From contig QAOA01007183.1 in the NCBI GenBank assembly GCA_003255065.1, positions 1,494,189 to 1,558,188 on the forward strand: a DNA stretch of 64,000 nucleotides, in the 5' to 3' direction. How positions within the stretch are numbered: the first letter of the stretch is position 1; each line of letters opens with the position of its first letter. This DNA comes from Cercis canadensis. Its lineage: Eukaryota; Streptophyta; Magnoliopsida; Fabales; Fabaceae. The position numbers and the translations under genes were made by a program. The notes beneath the pieces are model-generated. The model saw only the letters and a program-made list of their open reading frames with translations. It searched no databases and was not told where the DNA came from. Shown piece by piece: positions 35,796 through 52,733 of this stretch.

Positions 35796-36183
35796 ATCAA
35801 CGCCGCTTCATACAAAGTTCAAACCTATAATCGTCACACACCTTTCGACAAGTCTCAACAACGGATAAAACTTTCCAAACTTGTCAAAAACAAAATTGGC
35901 TGATTCAAAATAAATTTCAAACTAACCCCTCAAAGTATAGCTCGGTACCTCTGCTCATGGACAAATCCTGAGTCATAAATCCGACTTATTTTCGGGATAT
36001 TATTTATACATTTCCTCAGTTCGCACACCCGACTTATTCTCGCAAAATTATTTACCAATTCCCCTAGTTAGCTCTTACCAAAAGTTCCTTGAACTTCTCA
36101 TTTATTCAATTCTAGCTTTTACCCGAGCAATAATACTCGTTCCAACATCAAACACTAGGAAAATCAAAGCTGATAAACAAAAC

Positions 36184-36189
36184 TTTATT
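36184..36189 (-). terminator. AATAAA polyadenylation signal of the antisense gene
   Basis: AATAAA on the minus strand, about 72 bases past the TAG stop of the antisense ORF at 36261-36263. It is correctly placed to end that transcript. Confidence 0.55.
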
Positions 36190-36260
36190 ATTATTTCTCA
36201 AACTCGGATTACAGGAAAAAAAAGGAAGAAAAAATACATTGGTTACAAGATCCTAACTCC

Positions 36261-38296
36261 CTAGGGTTTATCCTGCTCTCGAAGAACATCTTCGTTCTCC
36301 GAGGCTGAATCCGCATCTGCACCGGAGTCAGGATCAACCCGCAGCTCGGGGTCCTCATCATCCGCTTCTTCAACGTCGTCCACCAGCTGACCGTCCCTTA
36401 CCCTTTTCCAAGGATCCAGACGCTCGGCATCAATATCAGGGACCTGCAGCCGAGCTTGCTCTAAACATAGCTTAAACCCTTTCTCATGGGCCTTAGCATA
36501 GTTCATTATAATCTTCTGCTCAGCCCGGTCCCTTAACCTTGATTTTGACTGTCGAACTCGGTCCAACCGTCGAGCCATTTGGCACCGAACATTGCCTTCC
36601 CGGATGTCAGCCGCCCTACCTAGCTCTTGGCTTATCTTCCTTTCTTCTTTCACCTGGGTAAGCTCGGCCAGCGTAGCATCCAACCTTGTACGGATGTCCC
36701 CCAGCTCCCTCTCGGCCCGACCCAAGGCCTCCTGGCAAGATTCCACCGTTGCCCGGGTCATCTCGTCCTCTTCCAAAAATTTATGCCTCTCCAGCTCGGA
36801 CGCGACGACCCTCTCATTCAGCTCCTGGCCAATCACGGCAGCCCGTCCCAGGATGTCCCGAAGGTGTTTGCTCAGCAGCAATGTTTTGGCCTCCGCCACC
36901 TTCGTTCGATCCGTAGGCAGGGCCAACGATTTCAGCCGATCTCCCGTCGGATATTGAACATTCCAGAATGAGACACTGGAATGTTCCCGCTTCTCTCCCA
37001 CGGGGGCGGCAAACAGCTCGAAATGTTTCACTTCTGAATCAAGGTCAAACATCCGGCTGGCCGAGGGGTCTGCTCGGTCTTTATCCGCCTTTGCCGCCAC
37101 CCGCTGTCTCTTATTCCCGGCTCTCTGCTTGCCCTTGACAGCAACAGGGCTCCCTTCCTCCCGAGCTGCCGGTAGCACGGGTACCTCCTCCGCTCTCACC
37201 ACCGTTACTGGCTCCGCAGGTATAGCCTTTGGTGGCGCCGCCGACCTTTGAGTTCTAGCCTTTGCCAGCTTCGCTAGGTTCACCATTTGCTCTGCCGACA
37301 GCTTTCCCTCTGCAGAAACAAACAAAATATTAGTACATCAGAAAACATACGCCCAACTTCACACAATGAATACCGACCAATCAGATCTTTGGCCTTGAGC
37401 GTAACCATCTGCGAGTTTTCAACGGCCAGTTGGGAGATCGTCTTTATTATTTGCCGATCTTCCCGTATATACTCGTCTATCGTCCGAGCTGACACTTTGT
37501 AAATATCCCGACTCCAGCGCAGAGGAAACCGAGGTTTTAAGTCCTCCTTTAGGAAAAATGCCATAGCTGGCGCCGGGCCTGCCTTCCAGGTCGGGACAGT
37601 AACCCGGAAGAATCGGTTTTTCCACCTTTTTGCCGATTCTTCCACTAACTTCAAGAGTCCTAACCCCCGCCGACCAGCTATGTACACAAAATCCTGGTTG
37701 GTATCCTTCACGTCCTTTAAAGTAAAAAAATAAAAAAATACCTCTACCCTACTCTCTACCGATAAAAGCTCACACATTTTCTGAAACGCCCGAAGAAAAC
37801 CCCAGCCGTTTACATGGAGTTGGGACGGAGCAGCGTTAACCTTCCTAAAAAACTCCATCTCAAACTCGGAGAGAGGCAACTCCGCTCCGGCCCTCTCCAT
37901 ATAAGCCGCACTAAAGGTAAAAAAATCATTTTTTGGGCAGTTTTCACACACAGGCGCATCTCTCGGACAGGCTTTAACGTCGTAACTGCTACGACCCCAG
38001 TCAATCTCATTGTTATAAAATTTGAACTCCCTTACAAACTTTGTGCGAAGCACGGAAAATGTGTTTTTAATCCTCTCATGAACAAAGGAAGGAACAGAGG
38101 GCCGAACAAAGGATATATCTAAGCTACTGTCGCTGGAACTAGCTTCCTCCGCCCTATCTTGTTCCCTACCAACACTTGGCTCCCTTTCACTCACCACTTC
38201 CCTGTTGGCCTCCATCCCCCCATCAGACGAAATTACTTCAATGTCTTCCAGATAGTTCATAGGGTCCTCACCGTTCACGGAAGAATAACTCTCCAT
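36261..38296 (-). CDS. Antisense accessory protein of the Tat element (Transposase_28-like, coiled coil)
   Basis: An open gene on the opposite strand to gag-pol. Exons 37378-38296 and 36261-37309 are joined by a 68-bp intron (donor ATTG|GTCGG, acceptor TTCTGCAG|AG), giving 655 residues in frame (1968 nt). The N-terminal 100 residues are acidic and Ser-rich. Residues about 100-290 contain LHVNGWGFLRAFQKMCELL and VEVFFYFFTLK, typical of the 'putative gypsy type transposon' domain (Pfam Transposase_28) found in plant Tat-like elements. The second exon has basic clusters (GKQRAGNKRQR), a long heptad-rich coiled coil (ELERHKFLEEDEMTRATVES onward) and an acidic tail. No enzyme motif is visible. Its function in the element is unknown to me; capsid or packaging roles are only guesses. 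Confidence 0.8.
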
Positions 38297-38475
38297 CTTA
38301 CGAAGGAACTAAGAAAGATGACCTACGACCTAAGAGTGAAAAAGAGGCAAAAGTTACCTTTGACAAAAGGAGTAATCCGAGCTGAAATCACTACAAGAGA
38401 TTCCTCACTTCACATCGACCTAAGCACCAGTTTCAGAAAATTTACCAAAAGAGTAGACTGAAGTTTTACCAGCCC

Positions 38476-38485
38476 CTATTTATAG
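38476..38485 (-). promoter_or_regulatory. TATA box of the antisense gene
   Basis: CTATAAATAG on the minus strand, about 180 bases upstream of the antisense ATG at 38296. It is a textbook plant TATA box and is separate from the LTR TATA-like box. Confidence 0.65.
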
Positions 38486-38817
38486 GACAGCGCAGAATGA
38501 ATCCAGCCGTCCAAGGACTCTTGATCCAACGGTGCCACGAGAGCCGTATTCTAGCTCGGGAAGGCCAAACGTCACGTCCGAAACGGCCCTGACACCTAAA
38601 GCAGCCCAAAAGACCGCCGCAGCCAGAATGGTCATTAATATGTCCACCTTCGCAAAGGCCACGTGGCAGTCACGTCCAAAGCACCAAATGATCACCATGA
38701 CACGATTATCAAAATTTCAAAACTTCGCACCAACATCTTCTCCACATCCCCATCTCGGAAACGAATACTGTTTGCAAACCCGTAGCTCGGTCTCGGTAAC
38801 ACCGAGGCCCGAGCTTC

Positions 38818-38828
38818 AAGGGGGCAAG
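38818..38828 (+). promoter_or_regulatory. Polypurine tract
   Basis: AAGGGGGCAAG sits immediately before the TG of the 3' LTR, the position used to prime plus-strand DNA synthesis. Confidence 0.8.
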
Positions 38829-39129
38829 TGTAGATACCCAATATTTCGGCCCATAGGGATTTAAGCCCACTATCACCAAGCCCATATTTGAAGTCATTTC
38901 CTGGATCTTTTAAATCCGGAAATCTCCTTATAAATAAGGGCCAACGACAAGTAAAAAGGGGACTGCTTTTGGACAAGACAAAAAGATATATAAAAGTTCC
39001 TATTTCATATTAGATTTGTTATTAATTTCAACATCAAAGCTCGGGTAAGCACCCGACCTTGGCCATATACCTTTACAAGTGACCTCACTTAACCCATCTC
39101 TCTCATTTGGACCAAATCAGGCATCGTCA
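38829..39129 (+). repeat. 3' LTR of the Tat-lineage element
   Basis: 301 bp, same ends and length as the 5' LTR. About six differences were seen by eye, four of them C/T transitions. Confidence 0.95.
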
Positions 39130-39134
39130 ATGTA

Positions 39135-40989
39135 CAATATTAAATGCTCACAAATGATCATTTTTTTTTATATGACACAATAATGATCTTTTAATCTTTA
39201 TAAACAGAATTTCATCCTTCTTCTTTTTTTCGCTTTAACAAGTTAATCAATCTATTGTTTTTAACGTTTACAAATTTCACAATTTGTGTCATAGAGAAAT
39301 ATATTGAGAACTTTGTATATCATATTTATGAGGTTGTCCATTCAATTAGGTTGTGCATGTTTATTAAAAAAATAAAAAGTTGGTTGTGCATAAAGAAAAA
39401 GATAATTTTTTCATACACCCTATCCTATTGTATCATTTTTAGTAAGGAGACAAAATTGTTAATAACTCATAAGTCTAAAGATATGCCATTTTCCCATGAA
39501 ATAATAAGTTTTATTTTTGTCATATTTTTCTATTTATTTATTTTCTTGTTATGTACTCATTTTCTAACTCATTGCATTTTATGTAACTGAAAAAAAAAAG
39601 TAAGGTGACATAATTTGAACCTTAAAAGATAACTAAGTAAAATTAATTCAACTAAATTTTTACTTGAATGTAACATAATGTAAATTAAAAATAAGATTTA
39701 ATTTTGATCCACTTATAGCGTATAAAAGTAAATATCATATAAATAGAAATAATTNAAAAAAAAAAAAAAAAAAAAAAAATAAGGTGACATCTTATCAATA
39801 AAGAAAAAAGTGATGCAATTTTTTATTTGATACATTTGACTAAAATTTTAAGTTTAAATACTAAATTTGTTAATTTTAAAAATGACTTTAATATTATTTA
39901 ACTATAATTTGTTTAATAAATAATTATATTTAATTTATAAATAAAAAATTTACTAAAGAAACATGCATGAGAAATAATTTGGGAATGCTTTTTAACCGGC
40001 TAAGAATGCTTTTCTTATTTCTTACTATTGTTGTTGGGCCAAAAGTATAGCATACCTTAGGTCGATTGTTTAAACCTTCTCAATTATTTGAGCCTTTTTT
40101 CACAAATATATTCAGTACTCTCTCCATTTTAGCAAAACACGAAAATTCAGAGATTTTAAATCCGTTTGATTTTAATTTTTAAAAATTATTTATTGTTTTC
40201 TTAAAAGATAAAATGAAAAAATTTATTTGATAGGATTTTTTTTGTTTATATGTTTTAAATTTTTTTTAAAATATTATTCTAAAAATAAAAAAGAGAGAAT
40301 TATTTTTGTTTTCACAATAAATAAAAAGCAAAGAATTAATTATTTTTATTAATAGCACCATAATTATAAAAAAAAATTATTATTTACTATTTAAAAATTA
40401 TTTTTAAAACAATTTATCAAAAAAAAAATTTATACTTTTATTTTACAGAATAATTTCTAAAAACAACTTTTAAAAACAAAAAAATAAAAACAGAATAAAA
40501 AATTTCCTTATGAGAGGCAGGTGTAATTTTACCCAAAACACATTATTCCCGATGTGCAGAGCTTCTTCATCCCATTCATCCATTCTCCCCATCCCTCAGC
40601 TTTTGGTCCTTTCCCGTCACCTATTCCTATTCCTATCGGCAGAAATAAGTCTCACATAGATCTCGATTCATCACTCACCCGTTGAGACGGAACCTGTGCT
40701 TCCAAACCCAACTTCATTCACCAGTTACGAAGGGGTTTTTGGTTCAGCTTGCGGGGGTAATATACTTGTACAAGTAACACCAAGGTTTTCCGCTGCCTAT
40801 AAATAAGAGGAGTTTCAAGTTTGCATTTAGTTATACTAAGTGCTTGTTTGTTCTTATGATTACACACCACGGGCCTGTCTTTGCAAACGAGTGTTTGGAC
40901 ACATGATAAATTTAAGTCTGTAAATATCAGTATTTTGGATTTGAAGCTCTGCTGAACTCTCCAATAGCAATTAGACAAGAAAGAAAAAA
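39135..40989. other. AT-rich spacer and 5' region of the WD40 gene
   Basis: Very AT-rich and low in complexity to about 40500, with an N followed by an A run at 39755-39779. The last 450 bases are more balanced and probably hold the promoter and 5' UTR of the WD40 gene. No gene is seen. Confidence 0.6.
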
Positions 40990-46630
<5,641 letters not shown>

Positions 46631-49600
46631 AATTGAAATTTGATAGATTTATTCAATGTTGGTAATTGTCTAGACGATGTGGTTTTGTGGATACTAGAAT
46701 CATACTATGGACCAAAGTTTTGAACGCTAATTGAAGCACGTCGTTAGTCTGCTAGCCCATGGGAGAATGAATTTTGAAATCATAGGGTCTCCATTTAAAT
46801 TTAGATTTCCGTTTCTGTTAGAGGTGCCTAATGTCCAACTTCTAGCCCTAGTCTGCTAAAACTACATGGATAGGGTTGAATACTCCAGGCATGACTCATG
46901 CATGAATAGGACTCATTCATATATGTTTCTGGATTGAAATTGAGTCATTGTCATCCTCCTTGTGGGAATTTAAGTCAAGTTGGTTTCACATAAAATAGTT
47001 TCTTAGAGAAATATTTTTCATATTCTAGCTTCTTTTTAAAAAATAATAGTAAAGATAAGTTACTCTAATATTATTGAGTAGAGTGTCATTTAGAATCCCA
47101 CGAGGAAGAAGTAAACAAATACATGATTACTTTCAAGACTTAATTAGACTAAAAAAGAGGTTGTTTAACTAGCCCATGAGGTCAGGGAATCTCCTTGAAG
47201 AAAGTTGTCCACTAAACTACTTTTCATATTCTAATGTCATCTATTACGTCCATCTTATGAAGGAGAAAATCATTTTAGCCATTATGCCTTTCTTTTTCGG
47301 CATTTTGGCTATTCGAAAAAGTTTCTTTAATGTGTAAATTAAATACCAATTAAAAAACTTACGATATTTTAGGAGTTATTATTACTTCGTTAGTACTTAG
47401 TAGTCATAAACAAAAGTGGTTACCATTGCAGATGGAGTTTCTATTTTCAATTAGGCTTTCAGGACTCAAAACAAAACAAATAAGATAAAAATAAGTAAAT
47501 GAATAAATAAAGGGGATCATCTCTTTCCCTGTCAAGCATTGACGTTATAGGTTCTTAAAATGAAATTAATTCGGTAGTCGGTACCTTGTGCAATGAAATG
47601 AAATTACTTGTATTCTTTGGCAAGAGAAAATTGTAAATGAAAATGTTTGAATAAAGACTCTTCCCTTACCTTCTCTTTCAATCACTATCCTTGTGTACCT
47701 AAACTATTCCCCACCCCCCCCCTACTCCATCACCCGACCGCCCCATGTTAANCCCCCCCAAAAGGGAATTATGTTAAAAGAATAAATTAACACTCTTTCA
47801 GTTATTGAAAAATGTAACCTTAAACAAATCCTATATAATAATCTGAACATGGAATTGGTAAGAGTACGAAAAGTATAAAAGAATACACCAAAAACAGAAC
47901 AAATATGTATTAATTTTCATTAAAAAAATAAAAAGAAGTATTAATGTGATTATCAGAAGTTGAAAAAAGATAAGGTAGTTAGGCCTATAGAAAAGGACAG
48001 TTGGTATTTGTTTTTATGTTTCTCTAGTTCAAGTTGAAGTGTTGAAGTGTCGAAGTGGAAGTCTTGAAGCTCCGATCGATGGAAATGTCCCAACAACCAA
48101 ATCATTTAGTATTGAACTCCAGTCCAATCTTCAAAGAGAAAGCAATATATTTGACCACGTTATTATTTTTCTATCCATTAATTTCTTTTTCATATTCATA
48201 ATGAATTATTTCCATCAAAATCAGGGTAGCAGAACTGAGAGGTTCCGTAATGTGGATGTAAGACCGCCATTACTATATAGATTAATCATTCTTAATTTCT
48301 TGTTTATTATCCTTTCCATAATTTTTTTATTTTATTTACACTTTAAAGTTTAAACTCGTTGAAGGGTCAAATAGGGTAAATCTTCAAGAAACAATATATA
48401 TTTTATTTAGTAGAAGAAGCATGACTAAGTCTATTATTATATTGGTTAACAAAGAAAAGAACAAAAGGCCTACGGCTTAGCAAGAAATTGGTGGGCGGAC
48501 AGAGTCCAATGGTCTGATTCAATTAAATTTGGGTAACTCAACGGCTATGATGCAAAGTATTTTTGAATTAACACAAACATTGGTTAATTAAAAAAAATTA
48601 ACACTTAAACATTGATTAAAAGAAAAAAGGAAAACTATTTAAGAAGATAACAAATTAATTAATCATCTAAGTACTGATTTATATTTTATGATAGAAAAAA
48701 CTTGAATACATAGATTAAAAACCGGACATATGTCACAAATCTGAAAGGCTGCTAACTTGAAGTCAACTTAAATATTTTTTTAAAAGCAAACACGCATGTA
48801 TTTTACGATATCGACATTGATAAATGGAATCGAAATTAGATTATGTAAAATATTAAAGACGCAAGGTTATGTTCTGCACGTCTCAACCTTAAGTGGTCAA
48901 GCTGATGATACGTCATATAGCTCAACTTAGCCAATTATTTTGAAATTATTATTGATTTGACACCGAAAACTTAAATAATAGAAATTCATTATAGACAAAG
49001 GATCGATTATGTAAGATAATTGTTTTCAGAAAACAAAATCCAAAAGAATGTTCAATTATATTACTCTTTTTCTAATTAATTTCTCCTTTCTAGAATGGAG
49101 ATGTGTACATTCATAAATTCCCAATCGAAGATGCTTTGACTAAAGTGGGAGGAGTTGCATTTGCATGACAATTGGTGCATGTGTGGGAACAGAATCACTT
49201 TACAGTGTGGCTTTGCAAATTGCAAGCTAAGACATTACAAGAGATAGACCTGGAAACCTAAGCCAGCCTTTTGCAGTGACACCTAAACAAGAATATGTGT
49301 TTACTATGCAACCAAATGCGGCTCATCTCTGATTTCTTCGTGGACAAGGTTTGCTTCCAAATTAAATATCCTAAAACGCTCGTTAATTAACTTAATTGAG
49401 CAATTATTTATATAATTTCTTGCTGCATGCGATGTCATCTGATTGGAATAATTAAACATTCAACAAATTACCTATCCCAACTAATTAAGTAAGTGAGCCC
49501 ACCATATATATTACAATTTGGTAGAGGAACTTAATTAGGAAGTCGTGTATGGTAAGGAAATGCATTTTTCTTCTTTCTTGAATTTTCTCACGACTTTTGA

Positions 49601-51349
49601 AACCTTGATAAGGTTTTGCCAATACTCAATAGGCTACAAATTTGTCCTTGTTAATGAACTAATTGTTCACATAATATAGGTGAAATGAATACGGATATGT
49701 GTTACGTATTATGTATACTCTTTTGGATTCTAATTTCTAATTAAGCCGTGAAAAGCTTGTCTCTGTGTTACTTTTTTCCTTTTTATCTCGCGCTACCATG
49801 AGGACTTTGCAATTGAGGGAAGAATATTTTTCACAAGAAGTCACCGCTTTCCCATTTGGTGAATCAAAGCATAAAATCTGAGGCACTCAACGTCAAAATC
49901 TCATAGTAATACTTTTACATTCTAGTTTTCTAAACCTGAACCTGCTCTTTCCACGCAATCCCTTGATCAGCTTGTCTTCTTTTTTATCTGTTTGTTTTTA
50001 GCAGTGGATTAAAAGCATAGGATTCTAGGTCTTGACCAAAACAGAAACAACGTAGTCTCTGCACTACCCCCTTCTATGCTAAGTCTCTACGTACGTAGAA
50101 TAGCATAGCGCTTAGCGGATAGCAAAATACAAACTCATTCTTGTCTCGTTTACTTTTTGTAAAGTAATCTGAACCATGATCATTTTTCTTTCAAGGACAT
50201 CAAACCTAGATTGAAGGCGAACTTGATAACCACCTTTTACTCATCCAAAATAGAAAAATGAACCATATTTTACTTTTCCAAATTTTGTTTTTCCTTCTCA
50301 GAGGGTGAGATGTTGATTCACTTGGAAAGCAATTGACTTAGTGGATTTTCAACTAATATTAATCAAATTATTGGATAACTCTGTAAGTGGGCCAAATTTA
50401 GAGCCCCAAGTTACAAGCAGGGGGGTCTGGAAAACTAACTGTGGAGCAGCGGTTCAATGGATCTATCTAGAAAAGAAAAGTAAATGATTGTTAATACCAT
50501 TTAGCATATGCTAAAAGATGTAGTTTAGTAGTAAGAATTATAATTAGTTTGTATAGATTTAAGAATTCAAACTTGCATATTTTTATGTGAATAATATATA
50601 GATGAATAGACAACAAACAAGACAATATGAGAAATGCTTGAAGATCAAAACCACTGTGTAACCCATTGAACAGTTTTAAAGAATCCACGGCAACAAACGA
50701 AGAAAAGTTACAAACTTACAACCAACCAATAATTCTCAATCTCACAAGAGAACTTAAATATTAATTTCTCCCAGCATATGTCTTTTGAGTTTTGACCTCA
50801 CTTTGAGAAACAATGGGGGAAAAAGAGGAAAAAATAAAACAAGATGAAGGAACATTTGCAAAAATAAATGAAATGATTGGAGAATATGGATTGTCTCCCT
50901 TGGATGCTTGCTTGTCTGTTGTCTCCGCCCAAAGCCTTTCCTTGCACGTGTTGGACACCACGTTGACAAAACGACACTTGTTTAGCTGGGTGCGTGGACC
51001 CAAACCCTCCTCTCTCTTCTATTCTGTTCATAAACTGGATCAAAAGAATTGGACCAAAATCTGGGTCATTCTTTATTCGCGATCGCGAGCCTAGGTACCC
51101 CCAACCGGCTTAATTCTTAAATTTGTTCGGTGTTTGTTTTTATCCTGGTTATTATTACTAGTGTATCCTCTCAATTTTGGGGAACACAAGTACTAAACTA
51201 AATTCTTACCCAAAAATTTATACTAATGTCAAGTTGTCAACGTAAAACATTATATTTTGCTATAGAATTTATAAAGAAAAAGAATAAATTAATGATGGCG
51301 AAAGAGGGGATAACATATGAGATTTTACCAGAGCTACCTATTGAGGGTG

Positions 51350-51478
51350 CTAAAGTTATTCTTTTTTGTTTTATTTGGGGTCCCTTTAATAGTAAGAGAA
51401 TGATACGTGGAAATTGGCNCTAAAGTTATTCTTTTGGGGTCCCTTTAATAGTAAGAGAATGATACGTGGAAATTGGCT
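51350..51478. repeat. Short direct duplication around N 51419 (assembly artefact)
   Basis: The stretch from CTAAAGTTATTC to GGAAATTGGC before the N at 51419 recurs directly after it, except that the second copy lacks about ten bases of a T-rich segment. This fits two contig ends that disagree slightly. Confidence 0.75.
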
Positions 51479-51876
51479 TTAACTGCCAAATTCACATATT
51501 TGATTGTGCCATAAAACATATAATGACAGCAATAATTCACATATTTCCTTTTCTGTGGATTAATTAGAAGGATCAGAGCCTAATAAAAAACCCCAATTTA
51601 GCTCAGCCCTAAAGTTGACATTGTAGACAATATTAGTCATGAATTTAAATTTTATATGTAACTCTACTAAAGTTCATATTTTTTTTAAACATATGCCAGG
51701 GTTTATAGAACATTAATATATATAGCTACTTTTGTCGTATGTGTTACTTTTATATGTAATAATAATGTATGAAATTTTATACTGACAATGAATCAAAATA
51801 AACTCAAATGGTTTACGCATAAGGAAAAGAATAAAATTGTTAAAGCTTTGTGCTTGTTTGGCATATATACTATGAA

Positions 51877-51902
51877 AATTATTATTATTATTATTATTAT
51901 TA
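51877..51902. repeat. (ATT)n microsatellite
   Basis: About eight ATT units in a row within AT-rich spacer DNA. Confidence 0.85.
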
Positions 51903-52653
51903 TATATCCTTGCGTTTGATGTCACAAAATAAATAGCTAAGGTCAACTCATCTCCTGATGTAGTTAAACTTCTATTGTAATTACCCAAAAAATATGTAGT
52001 ATACCATAACATTATGCAATATTCCGTAACACTCCAGTTTGTTGTTAGTTGAAAGCATATATACACATATCTTAATGAAAATCATATTATAACTTTAGAG
52101 GACCAAAATCCTTTGTTAAATATTAGTGTTCGGTTTTTCAACTAATATAATTAAAAAAGGAGCATGTTTTGCTTTAAAAAACAATTTCATCCCCAATCTT
52201 TTAAAACTATTATAAAAGGCCAAATGAATTGCAAGACCCAGAAGAAAGAAAGGTTACAAATATTTAGGATGGCGTAATTTATAAGTTATGAAGGCAACCG
52301 AGCCATTCCGAGCTTGTACATTCCTTTCCAAATTGAAGGATTTTGGTTGTTCTCAAACTAGCTAACAGTACCTAGCATTAGGGGATCATAAAAATAAGAA
52401 AAAGATATAGTTAGAATTGAATTCACAAGTCTTCTAGTCTTACCTTTCCAATAATATTGTGGTTATACACTTTATACTTGCTCTCTGATACTGTGATTTC
52501 AACATGAAATCACATAATTGCCATGCAGGAACTATTATGCATATATGTAAATTCATATCACACATATTATATAATTGCTGGAAAAAACAAAACAAAAAAA
52601 GAATCAAAGAAGAGTTTGAAAGTAGCTATATATATACAAGAATCTAGTCCCAC

Positions 52654-52667
52654 GCGTTCACTAGCGT
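52654..52667 (+). promoter_or_regulatory. Conserved upstream motif of the first GLOX gene
   Basis: GCGTTCACTAGCGT lies 80 bases before the ATG. A near-copy, GCGTTCACAAGCGT, occurs upstream of the second GLOX gene at 57992-58005. A TATA-like TATTTAAG follows here at about 52699. It is inferred to be a shared promoter element because the surrounding upstream DNA has diverged more. Confidence 0.45.
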
Positions 52668-52733
52668 GTAGGGAAACATTACTGCATCCGCATCACGGGT
52701 ATTTAAGTAGCAGATAGCTTGCGAAGCCCATCC

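Larger units (their letters stand above)
29552..39134 (+). mobile_element. Complete Ty3/gypsy LTR retrotransposon, Tat lineage
   Basis: The element runs from 29557 to 39129, flanked by the 5-bp target duplication ATGTA (29552-29556 and 39130-39134). Two 301-bp LTRs start TG and end CA and differ at about six sites by eye, suggesting a fairly recent insertion. The internal region has a primer-binding site, one gag-protease-RT-RNase H-integrase frame, a second RNase H domain after the first (a mark of the Tat clade), a 62-bp tandem repeat after pol, an antisense spliced gene, and a polypurine tract before the 3' LTR. The sense frame has nonsense codons at 30577 and 32685 plus an artefactual duplication at 32228, so this copy is not autonomous as assembled. 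Confidence 0.95.
46631..52733. other. Long intergenic region upstream of the first GLOX gene
   Basis: Six kilobases with no gene I can support. Contents: an N in a C-rich stretch at 47752; a possible orphan 3' exon at 49092-49169 (acceptor TTTCTAG, then an open reading NGDVYIHKFPIEDAL to a TGA); a 93-codon ORF at 50813-51094 without a recognised domain; an artefactual short duplication at 51419; an ATT microsatellite at 51877-51902; and, from about 51350, sequence homologous to the region upstream of the second GLOX gene. Confidence 0.5.

Noticed and set aside
36592-36971. Plus-strand ORFs of 114-121 codons at 36592-36971
   Set aside because: They are shadows of the long minus-strand antisense ORF, whose domain content and composition are protein-like.
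50813-51094. 93-codon plus-strand ORF
   Set aside because: Minus-strand frames of similar length overlap it, and no motif or splice support is visible.
52719-52733. Extended N-terminus of the first GLOX protein
   Set aside because: The first codon of the longer frame is TTG; the first ATG is at 52734 and gives a good signal peptide.
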